Of a stretch of 64,000 bases of DNA, positions 22,851 to 34,450 are shown piece by piece. The notes under the pieces are model-generated. The model saw only the letters and a list, made by a program, of their open reading frames with translations. It did not search any database and was not told where the DNA came from. Each line of letters opens with the position of its first letter. Positions within the stretch are counted from its first letter, which is position 1. Position numbers and translations under genes: made by a program. The stretch spans positions 26,917,022 through 26,981,021 of the forward strand of contig CM033399.1 in NCBI GenBank assembly GCA_019426215.1, given 5' to 3'. Source of the stretch: Buddleja alternifolia. Its lineage: Eukaryota > Streptophyta > Magnoliopsida > Lamiales > Scrophulariaceae.

Positions 22851-22986
22851 TTTGATGAACATCAACAATTTGGAGGCAATTTATTTTTTCACTTGAAGAT
22901 ATGATTTGAGATACCAAAACATTCGATTGAACTTCCATATATTAAAGATTGAGGCATAATATCACTGCCTTAAGTACTTTAGATAT

Positions 22987-24416
22987 TGATAGGGTGTGAA
23001 TTTATATGTTTTAGAGCCTCATATTTATTGGATTTATATTGGTTTATGCATGATTTATACCACATATGCGTTTAATTTGTGTGCTTATCAAGTAAAGGTG
23101 GAAAATCACTGCAATTGAGGAATAACGCACAACAATACTGAATTTCTATATTTTTAGAGGCCGAATTTGAGAAAGTTTCCTTCAACAAAGTTGTAGAAAT
23201 CTGTGTCACCTTCATGTGGAAACTTGAATCATCCAAATTGGAGGTCTGTGGAAAACGTTATGAAGGAAACAATATTGCTGCGCTGAAATACAAGAAAACG
23301 GCTGATTCTGTCTGTCACGCCTGTGGGTGGCTTGATGCACGCCCGTGCGTGGCTTGACTCACGCCTGTGCGTGGTTAACCACCTCAATCACGCCCCTGCA
23401 CCACTTCATCCACGCCTGGGCGCCGAAACCCCTGTTTTTGAGCTCTATAAATACAAACTCAAGGGGAATGAAGAAAAAAGCTTTGGGGGCTCGGTTTTTA
23501 GGACCTTTTGGGACTAAAACTACCCATATACATCATATTTTGGAGGATAAAGAAGGAGGATTAGCAAAGGATTGAAGCCTTCAACTTGATTTCGTCATCA
23601 ACCAAGTGTATTAGGGACTTTTTCATTGCTTTCATTGTATATTTGTCTATGAATATATGCATGTTTGCTTTAGATTTTCTTGTACCATTGATGATGAACT
23701 AGATCTATAAGACTAAGGCCATGTGAAGGCCTATTTGTGAAATATCTATATAATATTTGTTTGATTGAATCAATTTATGTGTTGCTATGTGTTGTGAATT
23801 TGTATTTGTTCTACATACATGTGCTTGATCACCATGTGTTCGATAAATTGCCTAGGTGAATGTTTGGAGAGAAAATTGATCTAGGGTGCATGAGATTCAC
23901 AACATAATCCACAAACAATGAGGAATTGCCCGTTAAGTGACAAACGGTAGAGATTCCCAGATGCAGTTAGCAGGATTAATCCGGGGAAATTCTAGATCTT
24001 GAATACATGATTGTTGGTTAGATTCTCGGATAGAGATATTTTGAGGACTGTCAATTAATCATAGGATTATTATCGCCGAGACATCGGGTAGTAATTATTT
24101 AAGGAACTTTCCACCATCACAACATAGGTCTAATGATTCGACAACTCACGTTATAAAGATATTGTATCAAATTGAGCCTTAGCATGTGCCTTAGTCGTCT
24201 TTAACACTTGAAGTTTCAATCTATTGCTCCTCTTTACTTTTGTTCTCTACACGTTCATTCCGTTTCAACCTTTACTTTAAGCGTTTATTTCATTACGAAT
24301 CTTAAACTATAATTCAAGTCTCCGTGGTTCGACAACCCGGACTTATTTTGTCCACTCTTATTACTACACACGACTAGTGCACTTGCTATAAAAGCGTGTT
24401 AGGTTCTAGCGTGTCA
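22987..24416 (+). mobile_element. Solo LTR, probably Ty3/gypsy, with GATAT target duplication
   Basis: The 1430-bp block begins TGATAGGGTGTG, ends CTAGCGTGTCA and is flanked by GATAT at 22982-22986 and 24417-24421. No internal region is present, so it is a solo LTR left by LTR-LTR recombination. A TATA box (CTATAAATAC) lies at 23444-23453. Three imperfect copies of a CACGCCTGTGCGTGG-like unit lie at about 23316-23375. The ~1.4-kb length and general layout suit plant Ty3/gypsy LTRs; superfamily assignment is by resemblance only. Confidence 0.8.
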
Positions 24417-24421
24417 GATAT

Positions 24422-24709
24422 CATAGGTGACAAAATTTTATTTGTCATCAATTAAATATTTTATTTAATTTGGCATTCCAAAATATAAATAATTACATAA
24501 ATGACAATGAATCTTCAATGCCCACAAATGCCCCCTCGAGACATGTTCACGTGCACTAGCGTCGCAAGTTTGAAGAATGAATATGTCTCGAAATTTCTTT
24601 CTTCATTACAAGATTTTTCATGTGAAAGAATTATATTTCAAGCTTCATAAGTACCTCATCAAGAGAACCCAGCTTGAAACATTTTTCACTTGATATGAAA
24701 ACTTGAAGA
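24422..24709. other. Noncoding spacer before minisatellite
   Basis: AT-rich, with no gene. A short inversion pairs CGAGACAT (about 24537) with ATGTCTCG (about 24586). Confidence 0.4.
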
Positions 24710-25410
24710 CAGTTTAAACTCATGTCAATGAGAATTGTACTTGAACTTGTTTGAATTTATTGACAAATTACACTCATATCAAGGAATTCTTCAATTTCTT
24801 AGATAGTTGATACTCGTATCAAGGAATTTTCACTTGAATTTGAATTTGTAGATAGTTTATACTCGTATCAATGAGTCCTAATTTGAGTTTAAACTTGTAG
24901 AAGTTTATACTCATATCAAGGAGTCTTAATTTGAATTTGACTTCTAAACCTTTTATACTCGTGTCAAGGAGCTTTCTTGAGTTGATTTTTTTTTTTAATT
25001 TGTAAACATTTTTTACACTGTTAATTGTTCTTCATTTTGAATTTGATTTGTGACGATTTATGCTCTTGTCATGAGTTTCACTTTAAATTTTATTAATAGA
25101 CGATTTTATACTCTTGTCCAGGAGTTCTTGAATCCGGTTGAACTTGTTGATATTTTATACTCATATCAAGGAGTACTTGAATTTACTTAAACTTATTGAC
25201 AATTTATACTCGTGTCAAAGGAGTAATGGATTTGAATTTTCAAACAGTTTATACTCTATCAAGGGGTATTGTACTTGAATTTATTTGAGACTTGTAGACA
25301 TTTTACACTTGTATCAAAGAGTATTACTGACAGTTTAAGCTCTTATCATGGAGCATCTGAGAGGCTTTAATTTGAGAATTTTAGATAGCTTAGGCTCATA
25401 TCAATGAGCA
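24710..25410. repeat. ~50-bp minisatellite with ACTC...GAGT dyad
   Basis: About 15 diverged copies of a unit with the consensus core TTATACTCGTATCAAGGAGT, spaced about 35-60 bp apart. Examples start near 24764, 24806, 24857, 24901, 24950, 25104, 25153, 25203, 25247 and 25300. Each core carries an ACTC-N8-GAGT inversion. Divergence between copies indicates an old array. It has no coding frame, and it is not a CRISPR array because spacing and repeats are irregular. Confidence 0.8.
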
Positions 25411-25834
25411 TTACGGATTCGGAGACGAAGAAAAATTACCCTATCATCTTTATTTTCATACATAGGAATATCATCTTCTCCACTAGCTAAAATGCTAAGT
25501 TCCATGCCATGTGCTCAAGTGGCCAGTAGCTCGAAGCTTTGTGGCTTAATTGCTCGAAGTATGTAACAGAGTCTTTACTCCATGCCTTGCTTCTGTGTTT
25601 GATGGATGTGGTGCTTAATGCCATGGATTTTCCATTTGAAGTTCTTGGGAAAGGCTTGCCCCCTTTGTTGACTTCTTATCTCCAAAGCTCCTGGAATGTA
25701 GCACATACAATTACCATTGTCAAGTTGGCAATTTGTCTTCTAGAGTTGTAGCATTCACCACAAGATACGCTAAATGATATTTTGACTTCAAGTGAATGTA
25801 ACGGATGAGAGGTAGAGATTATCCAACAAATTTT
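25411..25834. other. Noncoding sequence
   Basis: A 70-residue ORF at 25539-25751 has no recognisable domain. Nothing else seen. Confidence 0.4.
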
Positions 25835-26330
25835 CGAGTATGCAATTTAAACGAACAAGAAAAAGCGAAAAAATAAAAGTTTATTAAATTGAATAAAATA
25901 ATGAATACAATTCTCCACTTATTTCCTTTGCTTCTTCGCTTCAATAACATGATAATTGGGATTTGAAATTTTGAAGGTGCAACTTGGCGCTTTGATCATC
26001 TTCAAGCTTGATTTGAGCCTTCAATAACGTTATTTTGAGGGCTTCGCGCCATAATCTCGAATTAAGCATTACTATTTGGTGGATTTGATGGTGGATTAGA
26101 CTTCTCGATCTCCTCTAGATTTGGGTTGAACTTCAATAACGTTAATTCGTGGGTTTAGCAGTGTAATCACAAATTAAATCCTATTATTTGATATAAACGC
26201 CCTGAATGCCGCCTAGAACGCCTTGCATATAGCCTAAAACGCTGTAAACGTCGCCTTGAATGCTTTCAACGCCACCTTGAATGCCTAGAGCGTCTTGAGT
26301 ATCCTTGATTTGAGTTGAGAGAATTTCAAG
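25835..26330 (-). repeat. Second copy of the LTR-like repeat, split by a hAT element
   Basis: This matches 22255-22700 in direct orientation, including the GCGCTTTGATC, CTTCAATAACGTTA and GAATGCCGCCTAGAACRCC landmarks. It is interrupted at 26330 and resumes at 27876-27915, corresponding to 22754-22790 of the first copy. Beyond 27915 the two diverge. Confidence 0.7.
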
Positions 26331-27875
26331 CAGTGTTTTAAAAATCGGCCAAGACCCGACAGGTTGGCCCAATTTGAACCTCAAAATCGGGAGTTCCCAA
26401 AAATCGGTCAACTGATAAAATCACGCTCGAACCGTCAACCAGCCTGAACCAGTACTGGGTCGATCAAACCGCTCGAGTCTCTTAAACTGATGAATAATGT
26501 GTGAAAAATTAAAAAACACTGATTCTTAACCTAATTTTCAGTTTCAGAATTGAGAATGAAGAAGAAAGCAGCAGTGACTAGGCGACGGAGTGACGAGCAG
26601 GTTGTTGAGCAACAACGAGCAGCAGTAAATCTAACCTTCCTCCCTCCCTCTGTTTTTCTCTTTCTTTCTCTCACGCTGTGTCTCACCCACAGACACGCAG
26701 AGTTTCAAATTTCTTCAACAACAAACCTGTTAGTCCTACTTCTCAATTTCACACAAGAAGGCTTTTTTTCTCCTGAATTTATGTTGCTTTTAATGTTGTT
26801 TTGTTCAAGAAATGGAGGGTGTTGTTTTGTTCAAGAAAACTAAAGGTTGGTAGAGTGTGGGGGTGAGTGAGCTTTTTGGGCTAGTGATAATGCCAGAGCA
26901 AAAGATTTATTATTGACATATTTGTCCTTGACCAATTTTTAATAATAAATTATTCATTCTATTCTATTTAAACTTTTAACAAAATAGATTATTCATTTTG
27001 ATAATTTATTTAAGAAATGTCTTTCTCCTTCACCCACCCACCCTCCCGTCTCTGTTCAAGTTTACATCTACCTCCCTCGCTCTCCATTTTCAACCAACCC
27101 GCCTTCTTTACCAAATAAATTTGCAATAACTTATAAAAAATTCAAAACCCATAATTTTGATTTTGGAATGAAATGGTAAAAGATGCAAAAAAGTATAGTA
27201 ATGAGAACTTGAATAAGGGGATCTATAAATTTTGGAGTAAGAGAATTTTTGGCCCAACACATTCTATGGCAAAATGAAGAAAGAGATGATTAATTCTTTA
27301 TAGAATCTGCGGCCTTCAGATACGGAAATGGCAGTTCAATGACGACGGTGGTCGCAATAGCGGTGGTTTTGTCCATTAGCAGCAAATTCAATATTGCTCA
27401 CAGAGGCTCATGTATGATGTATCGGTTACATGCCCATCGCTCTGGTGAGTAGGTAGGAGGGGAGGGCAGAGGTCAGCAAAATTTTGATTTGTATTTCTTT
27501 GAAACTTATCCTTAAAAGGGTAAATATGTCAATAATGTATCTCTTGCTCTGGCATTAGGATAATTGCTTTGGAATTATCACCAGCCTTAATTTTGTTTTA
27601 GAGTTGTGTTTTCTTTTGTGTGAGTACATATATATATATATATATATAAGTATGTATATTTCTTTATTATTACAGTTGTAGTTGTAATATTTTCTTGTAT
27701 ATATTATTTTTATTATTATTATTATTATTATTTTGACCTAATTTTAATATATTATTAATTATTTATGACAATTATGAAATTACCGGTCTGACCACGATTG
27801 AACCGCGGTTGAACCATTGACCCTTGATCCGGTAGATTTTTCGATTCGATAACCGAGCCGGTTTTTAAAGCATTG
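26331..27875. mobile_element. 1545-bp non-autonomous hAT element with 8-bp target duplication
   Basis: The terminal inverted repeats are CAGTGTTTTAAAAATCGG on the left and CAATGCTTTAAAAACCGG read inward from the right. ATTTCAAG flanks both sides (26323-26330 and 27876-27883). The paralogous repeat at 22745-22755 supplies the empty site with a single ATTTCAAG. Subterminal regions are full of CCGGTT / GAACCG motifs. A 97-residue ORF at 26550-26843 has no recognisable domain. (TA)n lies near 27626-27647 and (TTA)n near 27706-27731. Confidence 0.88.
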
Positions 27876-27915
27876 ATTTCAAGGTTCTTCTTTGATATCT
27901 CTCTTGCTCCAATGT

Positions 27916-28401
27916 TAACTTTTCAATGCCTACATAGAGATTCAAGAAAGAGAGAAGAATTTTCACAAAAAAAAAAAAAAAGAAAGAGAGAAGAAACAAA
28001 ATCACCAAGTGAGTAGAAACCTCGAGAACGAAAGTTTAGGCCCTTATATATCCCTTATTTGTGTCCTCTCCCACACGGAGAAGTGGTTGAACACTTTCCA
28101 ACTCCTTCCTTAATTAAACTGCTTGTCTCTCTCCAACAACCTTGATTTCATTCCTACGCAAATCAAATTTGAATTCCAAACTTAAATCAAGTTTCCTTCT
28201 TTAATCAAATACTTCCTAGTATTTAATTAACTCTCGAATACTATTTTATTAATTATCATAATTAATAAAATAACATTGGGTTATATAAATCCATTAATAA
28301 TTAATCCAGTAAGGTTTATTAATAGGAATTCCAAATTAGTTACATACTAATTTATTTTTCTCTATGGGATTAAATTAAACTAATTAATTTGTCTAAAATT
28401 A
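27916..28401. other. Unassigned noncoding sequence, LTR-like composition
   Basis: The TAATTAATTTAATC-rich composition resembles the copia LTRs at 43526 and 62087, but no clear alignment or termini could be drawn. No gene. Confidence 0.35.
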
Positions 28402-29007
28402 GGAAAAATTACTAAAACCCCCCAAAATAAATTTTAGTATCCAAAAAACCTATGAAAATATTTTTCAATCCAAAAAACCCATTCCACCAACTTTTCATTC
28501 AAAAAACCCAACATTTAAGGTTGATAAATTTATGGACATAATCGCCTTTAGCCTTCTAAATGAAAAATTAATCAATCGTAGTTTCGTGTAGAAATTTATT
28601 TATTTTGAACTTTTATATTGATAATCGTACTAATTATGACTTTAATCTTGAATTTTTGTATTTTTTTAATCTTTTTAAAAGTTTCAAAAAATATTTTTCT
28701 AGATTATTACCATATTAAAATAAAAAGTAAATTATATAAAATATTTAATATTAAAAAATAAAATTCGCATTATAAGATTTATCAATGTAAATTTCTTAAA
28801 ACAACACATTATTGATAGGAAAAAATTCATCGATCAATCTTTCACTAATTAAATGAAGGGTAATTTAGTCCAAAAAGTTGTTAATCCTAAGTTTTGGGTT
28901 TTTTGGAATGAAAAGTTTGTAAAAAGGGTTTTTGAGATTGAAAAATATTTTGATGGATTTTTTGGATACAAAAAATTATTTTGGGGGAGGGGGGTTAGTA
29001 TTTTTCC
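28402..29007. mobile_element. Fold-back MITE, family 1 copy 1
   Basis: The two ends are inverted for ~150 bp. Left: GGAAAAATTACTAAAACCCC, then a TATCCAAAAAACC stretch, then ATTTTTCAATCC. Right, read inward: GGAAAAATACTAACCCCCC, TATCCAAAAAATCC, ATTTTTCAATC. Inner arms (CATTCCACCAACTTTTCATT on the left and its complement near 28910) continue the inversion. A related element is at 39218-39809. Target duplication unresolved. No coding capacity. Confidence 0.72.
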
Positions 29008-29488
29008 CGATTAATTATCATACCAAGTATTTAATTAGGTCTTAAATTAATCACCAAACTTAATTCAAGACACCTATTGATCGTGATTCGATGTCTATCA
29101 ATGTTGGCATGAAAACCTAGACATTGATGATTATAGAAAAATCTCTCCAGTTACGATCTTTATAATGAGTGGAATCCTTCTATCACTTCTCTCATTCTAA
29201 GTATCAATATTTGGTTGTCAGTCGAAACCTACTTACTACTTAGACACTGTGACTGTGTTGAGACCATAATGGCTGTGTCAATCGAGCAGGGCCCAGCAAA
29301 CCATCTCATTGATATACTGCTTTGGACAAAGACTTTCTTGGTCAATTATGTTCCTCAACAACACATGAGTTTACCAGTAGACTTTATCGGGGATAGATCC
29401 CTATTGATGTCACCTGCTTTGTCATACATCGGAATTGCACCTAAAACATAACATTGGCGATTCTCCTGGAATCATATGGTGAATTAAA
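29008..29488. other. Unassigned sequence adjoining a truncated LTR
   Basis: A 78-residue ORF at 29215-29451 has no known domain. The copia LTR that should fill 29348-29488 is missing, so this sequence was probably brought next to the element by a deletion or rearrangement. Confidence 0.35.
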
Positions 29489-29538
29489 GTTTAGTTGGAA
29501 GCGCTTTTTACTTAACACACTTTTAACTATTCTCAACA
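29489..29538 (-). repeat. 3' LTR remnant of minus-strand copia element
   Basis: Fifty bases ending ACTATTCTCAACA match the same end of the intact LTR at 31604-31794. The remaining ~140 bp are absent. Confidence 0.7.
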
Positions 29539-29550
29539 CTTCCCCTCAAG
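29539..29550 (-). promoter_or_regulatory. Polypurine tract
   Basis: The complement reads CTTGAGGGGAAG directly beside the LTR edge, the expected plus-strand primer of a copia element. Confidence 0.65.
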
Positions 29551-29686
29551 TTTGATCCACTTTAAAACCATCAACAAGACCAAACTTGCCTAGTAAATGC
29601 TTATGTTGTTCACTTCCAATGCCTTCATTCAACAAATCTTTTGGCTAATCTTCACTCCTTACATATTCCATGCCAGTGGTCCCTTG

Positions 29687-30640
29687 TTAAATCAAATCTC
29701 TAATCATATGACAATCCACTTCAATGTGTTTTGTCCTTTCATGAAACACGGGATTGGTGGCAATGCTCATAATTGATTTGCTATCACTAAATATTTTTAC
29801 TGGACTCCTCAGATTAACTCCCAAGTCTTTTAGAATGTGAATTATCCATACGACTTCACAAGCTGCTGCAGCAACAGGTCTATACTCCACTTCACATGAT
29901 GACCTAGAGATTGTCTTTTGCTTCTTTGTTTTCCATGAGATTAAGGAATCCCCAAGGTTCACAAAAAATCTAGTCATTAAGCAGGATGCCCAATCTGCAA
30001 CACAATAGGTTTTTAAAGTTAATTAACTCTTAGATGATAAAAATAATCTAAGACCAACTGTCCCCTTCAAGTATCTTAATATTCTTAAAGCAGCATTCCA
30101 ATGTGATCTCTTAGGCTTGTGTATAAACTGAGATAACAAATGGACAGAAAAAGTAATATTTGGTCTTGTCATCCCCAAGTAAATAAATTTCCCAACTAAT
30201 CACTGATATTCAAAGACATTCTCCAGTAATGGATCATTATTTTCAAGTTTAAGACCTTCATCATATTCAACACTGGTTAACTTCAAGTTTTGTTTTAGAG
30301 GAGTGACAGCTGGTTTACATGCTGTCATTCCTGCTTCATGTAACAAGTCAAGAATGCATTTTCTCTGATTTAAATGAATTCCTTGACTATTTCTCAAAAC
30401 TTCAATCCCCAAGAAATAACTCAAATGTCAAGATCCTTAATATGAAAAGTTTTATGCAAATACTTCTTGAGTTTAGAAATCATAAAGGTGTCATTCCCTG
30501 TGATGATAATATCATCAACATAGACCAATAAGTTAACAATTTTGTCTCCTTGTCTCTTAGTAAACAGGAAATAATCATGCTTAGATTGAATATAACCAAT
30601 GTGAATGGAAGAATCGGTAAATTGTAAATTTAGCATTCCA
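29687..30640 (-). pseudogene. pol: Copia reverse transcriptase C-terminal part and RNase H
   Basis: Read right to left: RT with LLVYVDDIIITGND (catalytic YVDD near 30510) at 30421-30636; SYFLGIEVLRNSQGI and the connection region at 30200-30424 in another frame; RNase H at 29687-29977 with SWKTKKQKTISRSSCEVEYRP, IFSDSKS and RTKHIEVDCHMIRDLI. The expected Ala of the EAEYRA-type motif reads Pro. Frame changes and stops separate the three blocks. Protease, integrase and the first half of RT are missing, so this is an internally deleted, inactive copy. Confidence 0.85.
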
Positions 30641-30675
30641 TTGTCTGGAAGCTTGCTTTAATCAATATAAGGATT

Positions 30676-31277
30676 TTAGCAATCGACAAACTTTAGAAAA
30701 GGATACAAGAACATAAGATTTGATGTCGAACATTCACAAGTACGCAGATTCATAAGGGAGTCAAATTCTTCCCACACCTGTCTTAGTTTGAAGTAATATA
30801 GAGTAACAAAATTTGATCCTTGAGTGTAAGAATTTATCTCCTTGAAAAGTGCAAAAATTCTTGATCTATTCATCTTATTGAACTGTTCTTCAAGATCCTG
30901 CCATGCATCAGTAGCACTTTCACAGTATACCAAACCATTATAAATTTCCTCGCTAACACACTTTAATATCCAAGATAATACAAGGTGCATTACACTTTTT
31001 CCCACTGTCCTAATTCTGGTGCATATTTCTTGCACTTTCTAATAATGAACCCTATCTTGCTTTTAGAGTTCAGGGCCAATTCCATGGCTTTACACCACAC
31101 CCCATAGTTCTTGGATCCAATTAATTCATGAGGAACCAAGTGAAGACTAGGCACATCCGAAGGATGCACAAAGAGAGGATCATTAATATCAAAAGAAGAT
31201 GCAGTGGTAATTGCTTTATTAGTAAATGTGCCATGATGATTGAAAAAATAATAATAGAGAATCAAAGGTATAATCAA
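30676..31277 (-). pseudogene. gag: Copia Gag N-terminal and central part
   Basis: The N-terminal block (PLFVHPSDVPSLHLVPHELI, then NYGVWCKAMELALNSKSKIGFI) at 31050-31200 and the Gag core (HLVLSWILKCVSEEIYNGLVY, WQDLEEQFNK, RIFALFKEI, WEEFDSL) at 30720-31000 are in two frames with one indel near 31010. The zinc knuckle is absent and the sequence passes directly into RT, marking the deletion junction near 30640-30680. It lies just downstream of the primer site and 5' LTR, as expected. Confidence 0.82.
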
Positions 31278-31590
31278 GAATCACGAGGATGAAGGAATAA
31301 CCAACAATTATAAATCAATTCAGGTATAAGAGAAATAAAGAGCAATATATTGATCGATATAGATGTTCGAAGAAATCAATTCAGAAAAAGATCTAGAATT
31401 GAAATCAATTTCAGAATTTGATGGAACAAAAAAACGATGTTAGAATCGAATTTGAATCAGAGAACAATTGATTCAAAAATTAGGTCAACTTAAATCAAGA
31501 AAGGAAGGAGAGATTGCAGATTAAGAAAACCTGATGATCAATTTCTCCTTAATGGCACGAAAGCATGGATATGGCCGCAAGAATCATCAT

Positions 31591-31603
31591 GCTCATGATA
31601 CCA
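31591..31603 (-). promoter_or_regulatory. Primer binding site (initiator Met tRNA type)
   Basis: The complement reads TGGTATCATGAGC immediately after the LTR end, matching the initiator-Met tRNA 3' end apart from one extra base. Confidence 0.7.
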
Positions 31604-31794
31604 TGTTAAGAAGATGATAACTCGGATGAAAGAAACATTGCTCTCAATATTATTGAATGAATTGTATATGCGTACAAATAGCAGAAAAGGAAAGACTTTA
31701 AATAGAAAGCTTAAACCAACTATTAACTCGAAACTAACCAAACTAAACTAGAAAACAAGACTTTTACTCAACACAATTTTAACTATTCTCAACA
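31604..31794 (-). repeat. Intact 5' LTR of the minus-strand copia element
   Basis: A 191-bp LTR from TGTTAAGA to TCTCAACA, bounded by the primer site on the left. It is short for copia. The complement contains CTATTTAAAG as a weak TATA box. Confidence 0.78.
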
Positions 31795-32329
31795 ACATTG
31801 TCGGTGATGACTGAAAGAAAGTGACTTGTTCGGCCGGTGATGGAACTCCAAACGATAGTGGAACTCCTGTGGTAGTAGAATTCTAAATGGCGGTGGAACT
31901 CTGATCTATGGTGGATTTTCGGCTATAGTAGAATTGTAAATGGTGGTGTGGAAACTCTACCATTGTTCCCAGAAAAAACATTCTATTCTAAGAAAAGCTT
32001 GAAATAATGGGAAATTTACGCCTTAAACTCAATTTGCCACAGATGATGCCAACTTGATACCAAGAAATTTTCAAACCAAGATTTTTACAATCCCAAAATA
32101 GCAATTGAATGAATTAGTAAAATAATACGAAATGAATGCGGGAAAGTTTGGCTTTTATTGAAATATTTTTTAGAGCAAAACAAATGAAACCTAAAAAATG
32201 CTTAAGAACGATGAAATTCTCCCTTAGATCACATGTGTCTAATTTTGATCCAAAACTTCTTATTTATAATTCCTAACAAACATTGAAAACCCTTTATATC
32301 AAACGCTGCGGAAAGAATTTTTTTCTGTC
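31795..32329. other. Noncoding; LTR/primer-site-like fragment
   Basis: Near 32050-32063 the complement reads an LTR-like end followed by TGGTATCAAGTTGG, and the AATAAAAG motif lies upstream of it, so a degraded minus-strand LTR fragment at about 32050-32270 is plausible. No gene. Confidence 0.35.
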
Positions 32330-32841
32330 GCGTCTGTGAGTTTCCTCTCTCTGTATGAGAGTTTCTTAGGTTTTCCTAGGGTTTTCAAATACTTCCAGAT
32401 CTACAATCTTCAACCTGGCTACTTGCTGATCGCTACACACATCGAGTGATACCCGAGAGTAGTGAGGGAGAGTCATTAAGATAAACGAGTGGAAGTACGA
32501 GAGATTTAGATCTTCCTCTTCGGGTTTTTTTTGCAAAAGTTCTACGCCCATGATTCTTATCAGATTTCTGATTTTTACTTAATGATTAATTTTTGTCTTG
32601 TTCAAACTCTCGATTTTTGAGTTCTAGCTATTCAGTCTACCAGTTTTTGTTTCTTTTGTTATTCTATCTGTTGCTTTTCCTCTCCTTACCGTTCTTGGCT
32701 ACGGTTTGTGTGGGTTTTTTTTATTCTTAACCATTCTTATTTTCTTGTGACAGTGTCTATGCTGAGGAAGACCTATTCATTGAGTTGGATCGTGAGATTG
32801 GAATTTATAAGTTTCAGATCTTGATTTGTTGTGTGGAAACT

Positions 32842-33660
32842 ATGGAGGATCAAATCAGTAGGTTGGAATGGATATCACTAACGGAATTGGAAGAAATTGA
32901 AATTGAAATACCGTCTGAGGTATGGCAACCCGGTAGTAATCCATTCGACAGAGTTGTAGTGGGTCTTCTTTTGTCTAGATCCTGGTTCAATTTTGTTTCT
33001 TTTAAAGAGACCATGTTGAGTGCTTTCAAACCAAGAAAACGTATTGACTTTGAAAAAATTGAAAATGGTCGTTTTCTTTTGAACTTTGAAAATCCTAATG
33101 ATTTGGATAAAGTGCTAGATGGGGGTCCTGGTGCTATGATAATGACCTCGTTATCCTTAAACTGCTTCTTGAAAATGATGATCCTCTTACTACTCCTTTG
33201 TTATCGGTTGATTTTTATGTTCTAGCTAGGGTCTTCCTATTAGTAAAATGAATGAAAACATGGCTTCGTTTATAGGAAACTCTCTTGGTAAATTTTGTTC
33301 AGTCGATTTAGCAAGGAATGGAGTGTTATGGGGTTTAACTAGTCGTATTCGCATAGGTCTTGATGTTTCTAAACCTCTTCGTCGTGTCTCATTTTTTTAA
33401 AGCTGGGTCAAATAATTACAATGTTTTTTACTCTTATGAAAGGCTTCCCAATGTATGTTATATCTGTGGTACTATGGGTCATATTTTTCAATTTTGTGAA
33501 GCCCCGGATCAAGAAGCTTTTAAAAACTCTAACAAAGATCTCCCATTTGGTCCTGTCCTCCGGGAAGCAAACAAAATGAGCTACCCTTATCTTCTGCGAT
33601 ACGAGGTGGTGACTCCTTTTCTCCACGTCCATCGAGTCCTTCACACAATTTCCAAGTTGA
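32842..33660 (+). pseudogene. LINE ORF1 protein (DUF4283-like, CCHC knuckle)
   Basis: ORF1 proteins bind LINE RNA. From ATG 32842 the frame gives MEDQISRLEWISLTELEEI, then a DUF4283-like core (NPFDRVVVGLLLSRSWFNF, IENGRFLLNFENPNDLDKVL). It loses frame near 33160-33235 and continues in other frames with GLTSRIRIGLDVSKPLRRVS. The RNA-binding knuckle CYICGTMGHIFQFC is at 33456-33497 with all four ligands intact. The low-complexity tail to about 34440 has lost its frame. Confidence 0.8.
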
Positions 33661-33806
33661 TAGTTGGCGTAAGGATACCCGTAAGCAGGCCACCCGACCT
33701 GGCTCTACATCCCATGAATCCGTGGATGTTTCAAAAGAAAAGGAACCACTTATATCTCTTCACAAAACTGCTCTTGTGGACAAGTCCACTTTGGACGGTC
33801 ATCTAA

Positions 33807-34450
33807 CACCTATGGTTGAAAAGAGCAACATTGCTCATTCTTCTCTAGCCCATCCTATAGTTTGGGAACAAGGGCCTATTTCTGCTACATCACCGCCTAC
33901 ATCGCAAAATGCGATTATGGTTGGTACCATTGTCCCAATGGTCACGTCACCTATTAAGATTGTATCCCCTGGTGATCAAGTGAACATAGGAAACCATTGT
34001 TCTAATGTGTTGGACTCTGAACATAACTTTCTTGACCTCCAACCCATATCCGCATATCCTATCCAATCCCCAACGGGTGAGACTCAAGCCATTCAGGTTC
34101 TTATTTAGTCACCAGCTCCACCCGCTTCACAGCGACACTTATTCCACGAGTCTAATGGAAATGATAATCTGAACTCGGTTAATTCGAACCCACCATCTTC
34201 CTTGTTTTTTAATTAATATCCCTCTAAAATTTGAGTTGTCTCCAGTTCGGAGTGGTAAAAAAGTTTATAAAACCTAGGGCAAAGCACGATTAAGTAAACA
34301 ATCCACACCACATACTTTGAAATATAAAATGCATGATATCTCTTCGGTGTCAGTGGAAGTTGTTGAACAGGTACCTAAACGTTCCAATGTTACAATTTCA
34401 AAAATTACCGAATATCCAGTAGAGGCTGTTGCGCAGTATCGCCAGTCCTA
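33807..34450 (+). other. LINE ORF1 tail and inter-ORF region
   Basis: Pro/Ser/Thr-rich fragments in shifting frames (for example 33722-34108) are the variable C-terminal tail of ORF1. No separate gene. Confidence 0.5.

Noticed and set aside
23323..23575. Two overlapping ORFs in the solo LTR
   Set aside because: They run through the CACGCC tandem repeat and past the LTR TATA box; no domain.
24710..25410. CRISPR-like array of direct repeats
   Set aside because: Plant DNA, diverged repeats, irregular spacing and no cas genes. It is a minisatellite.
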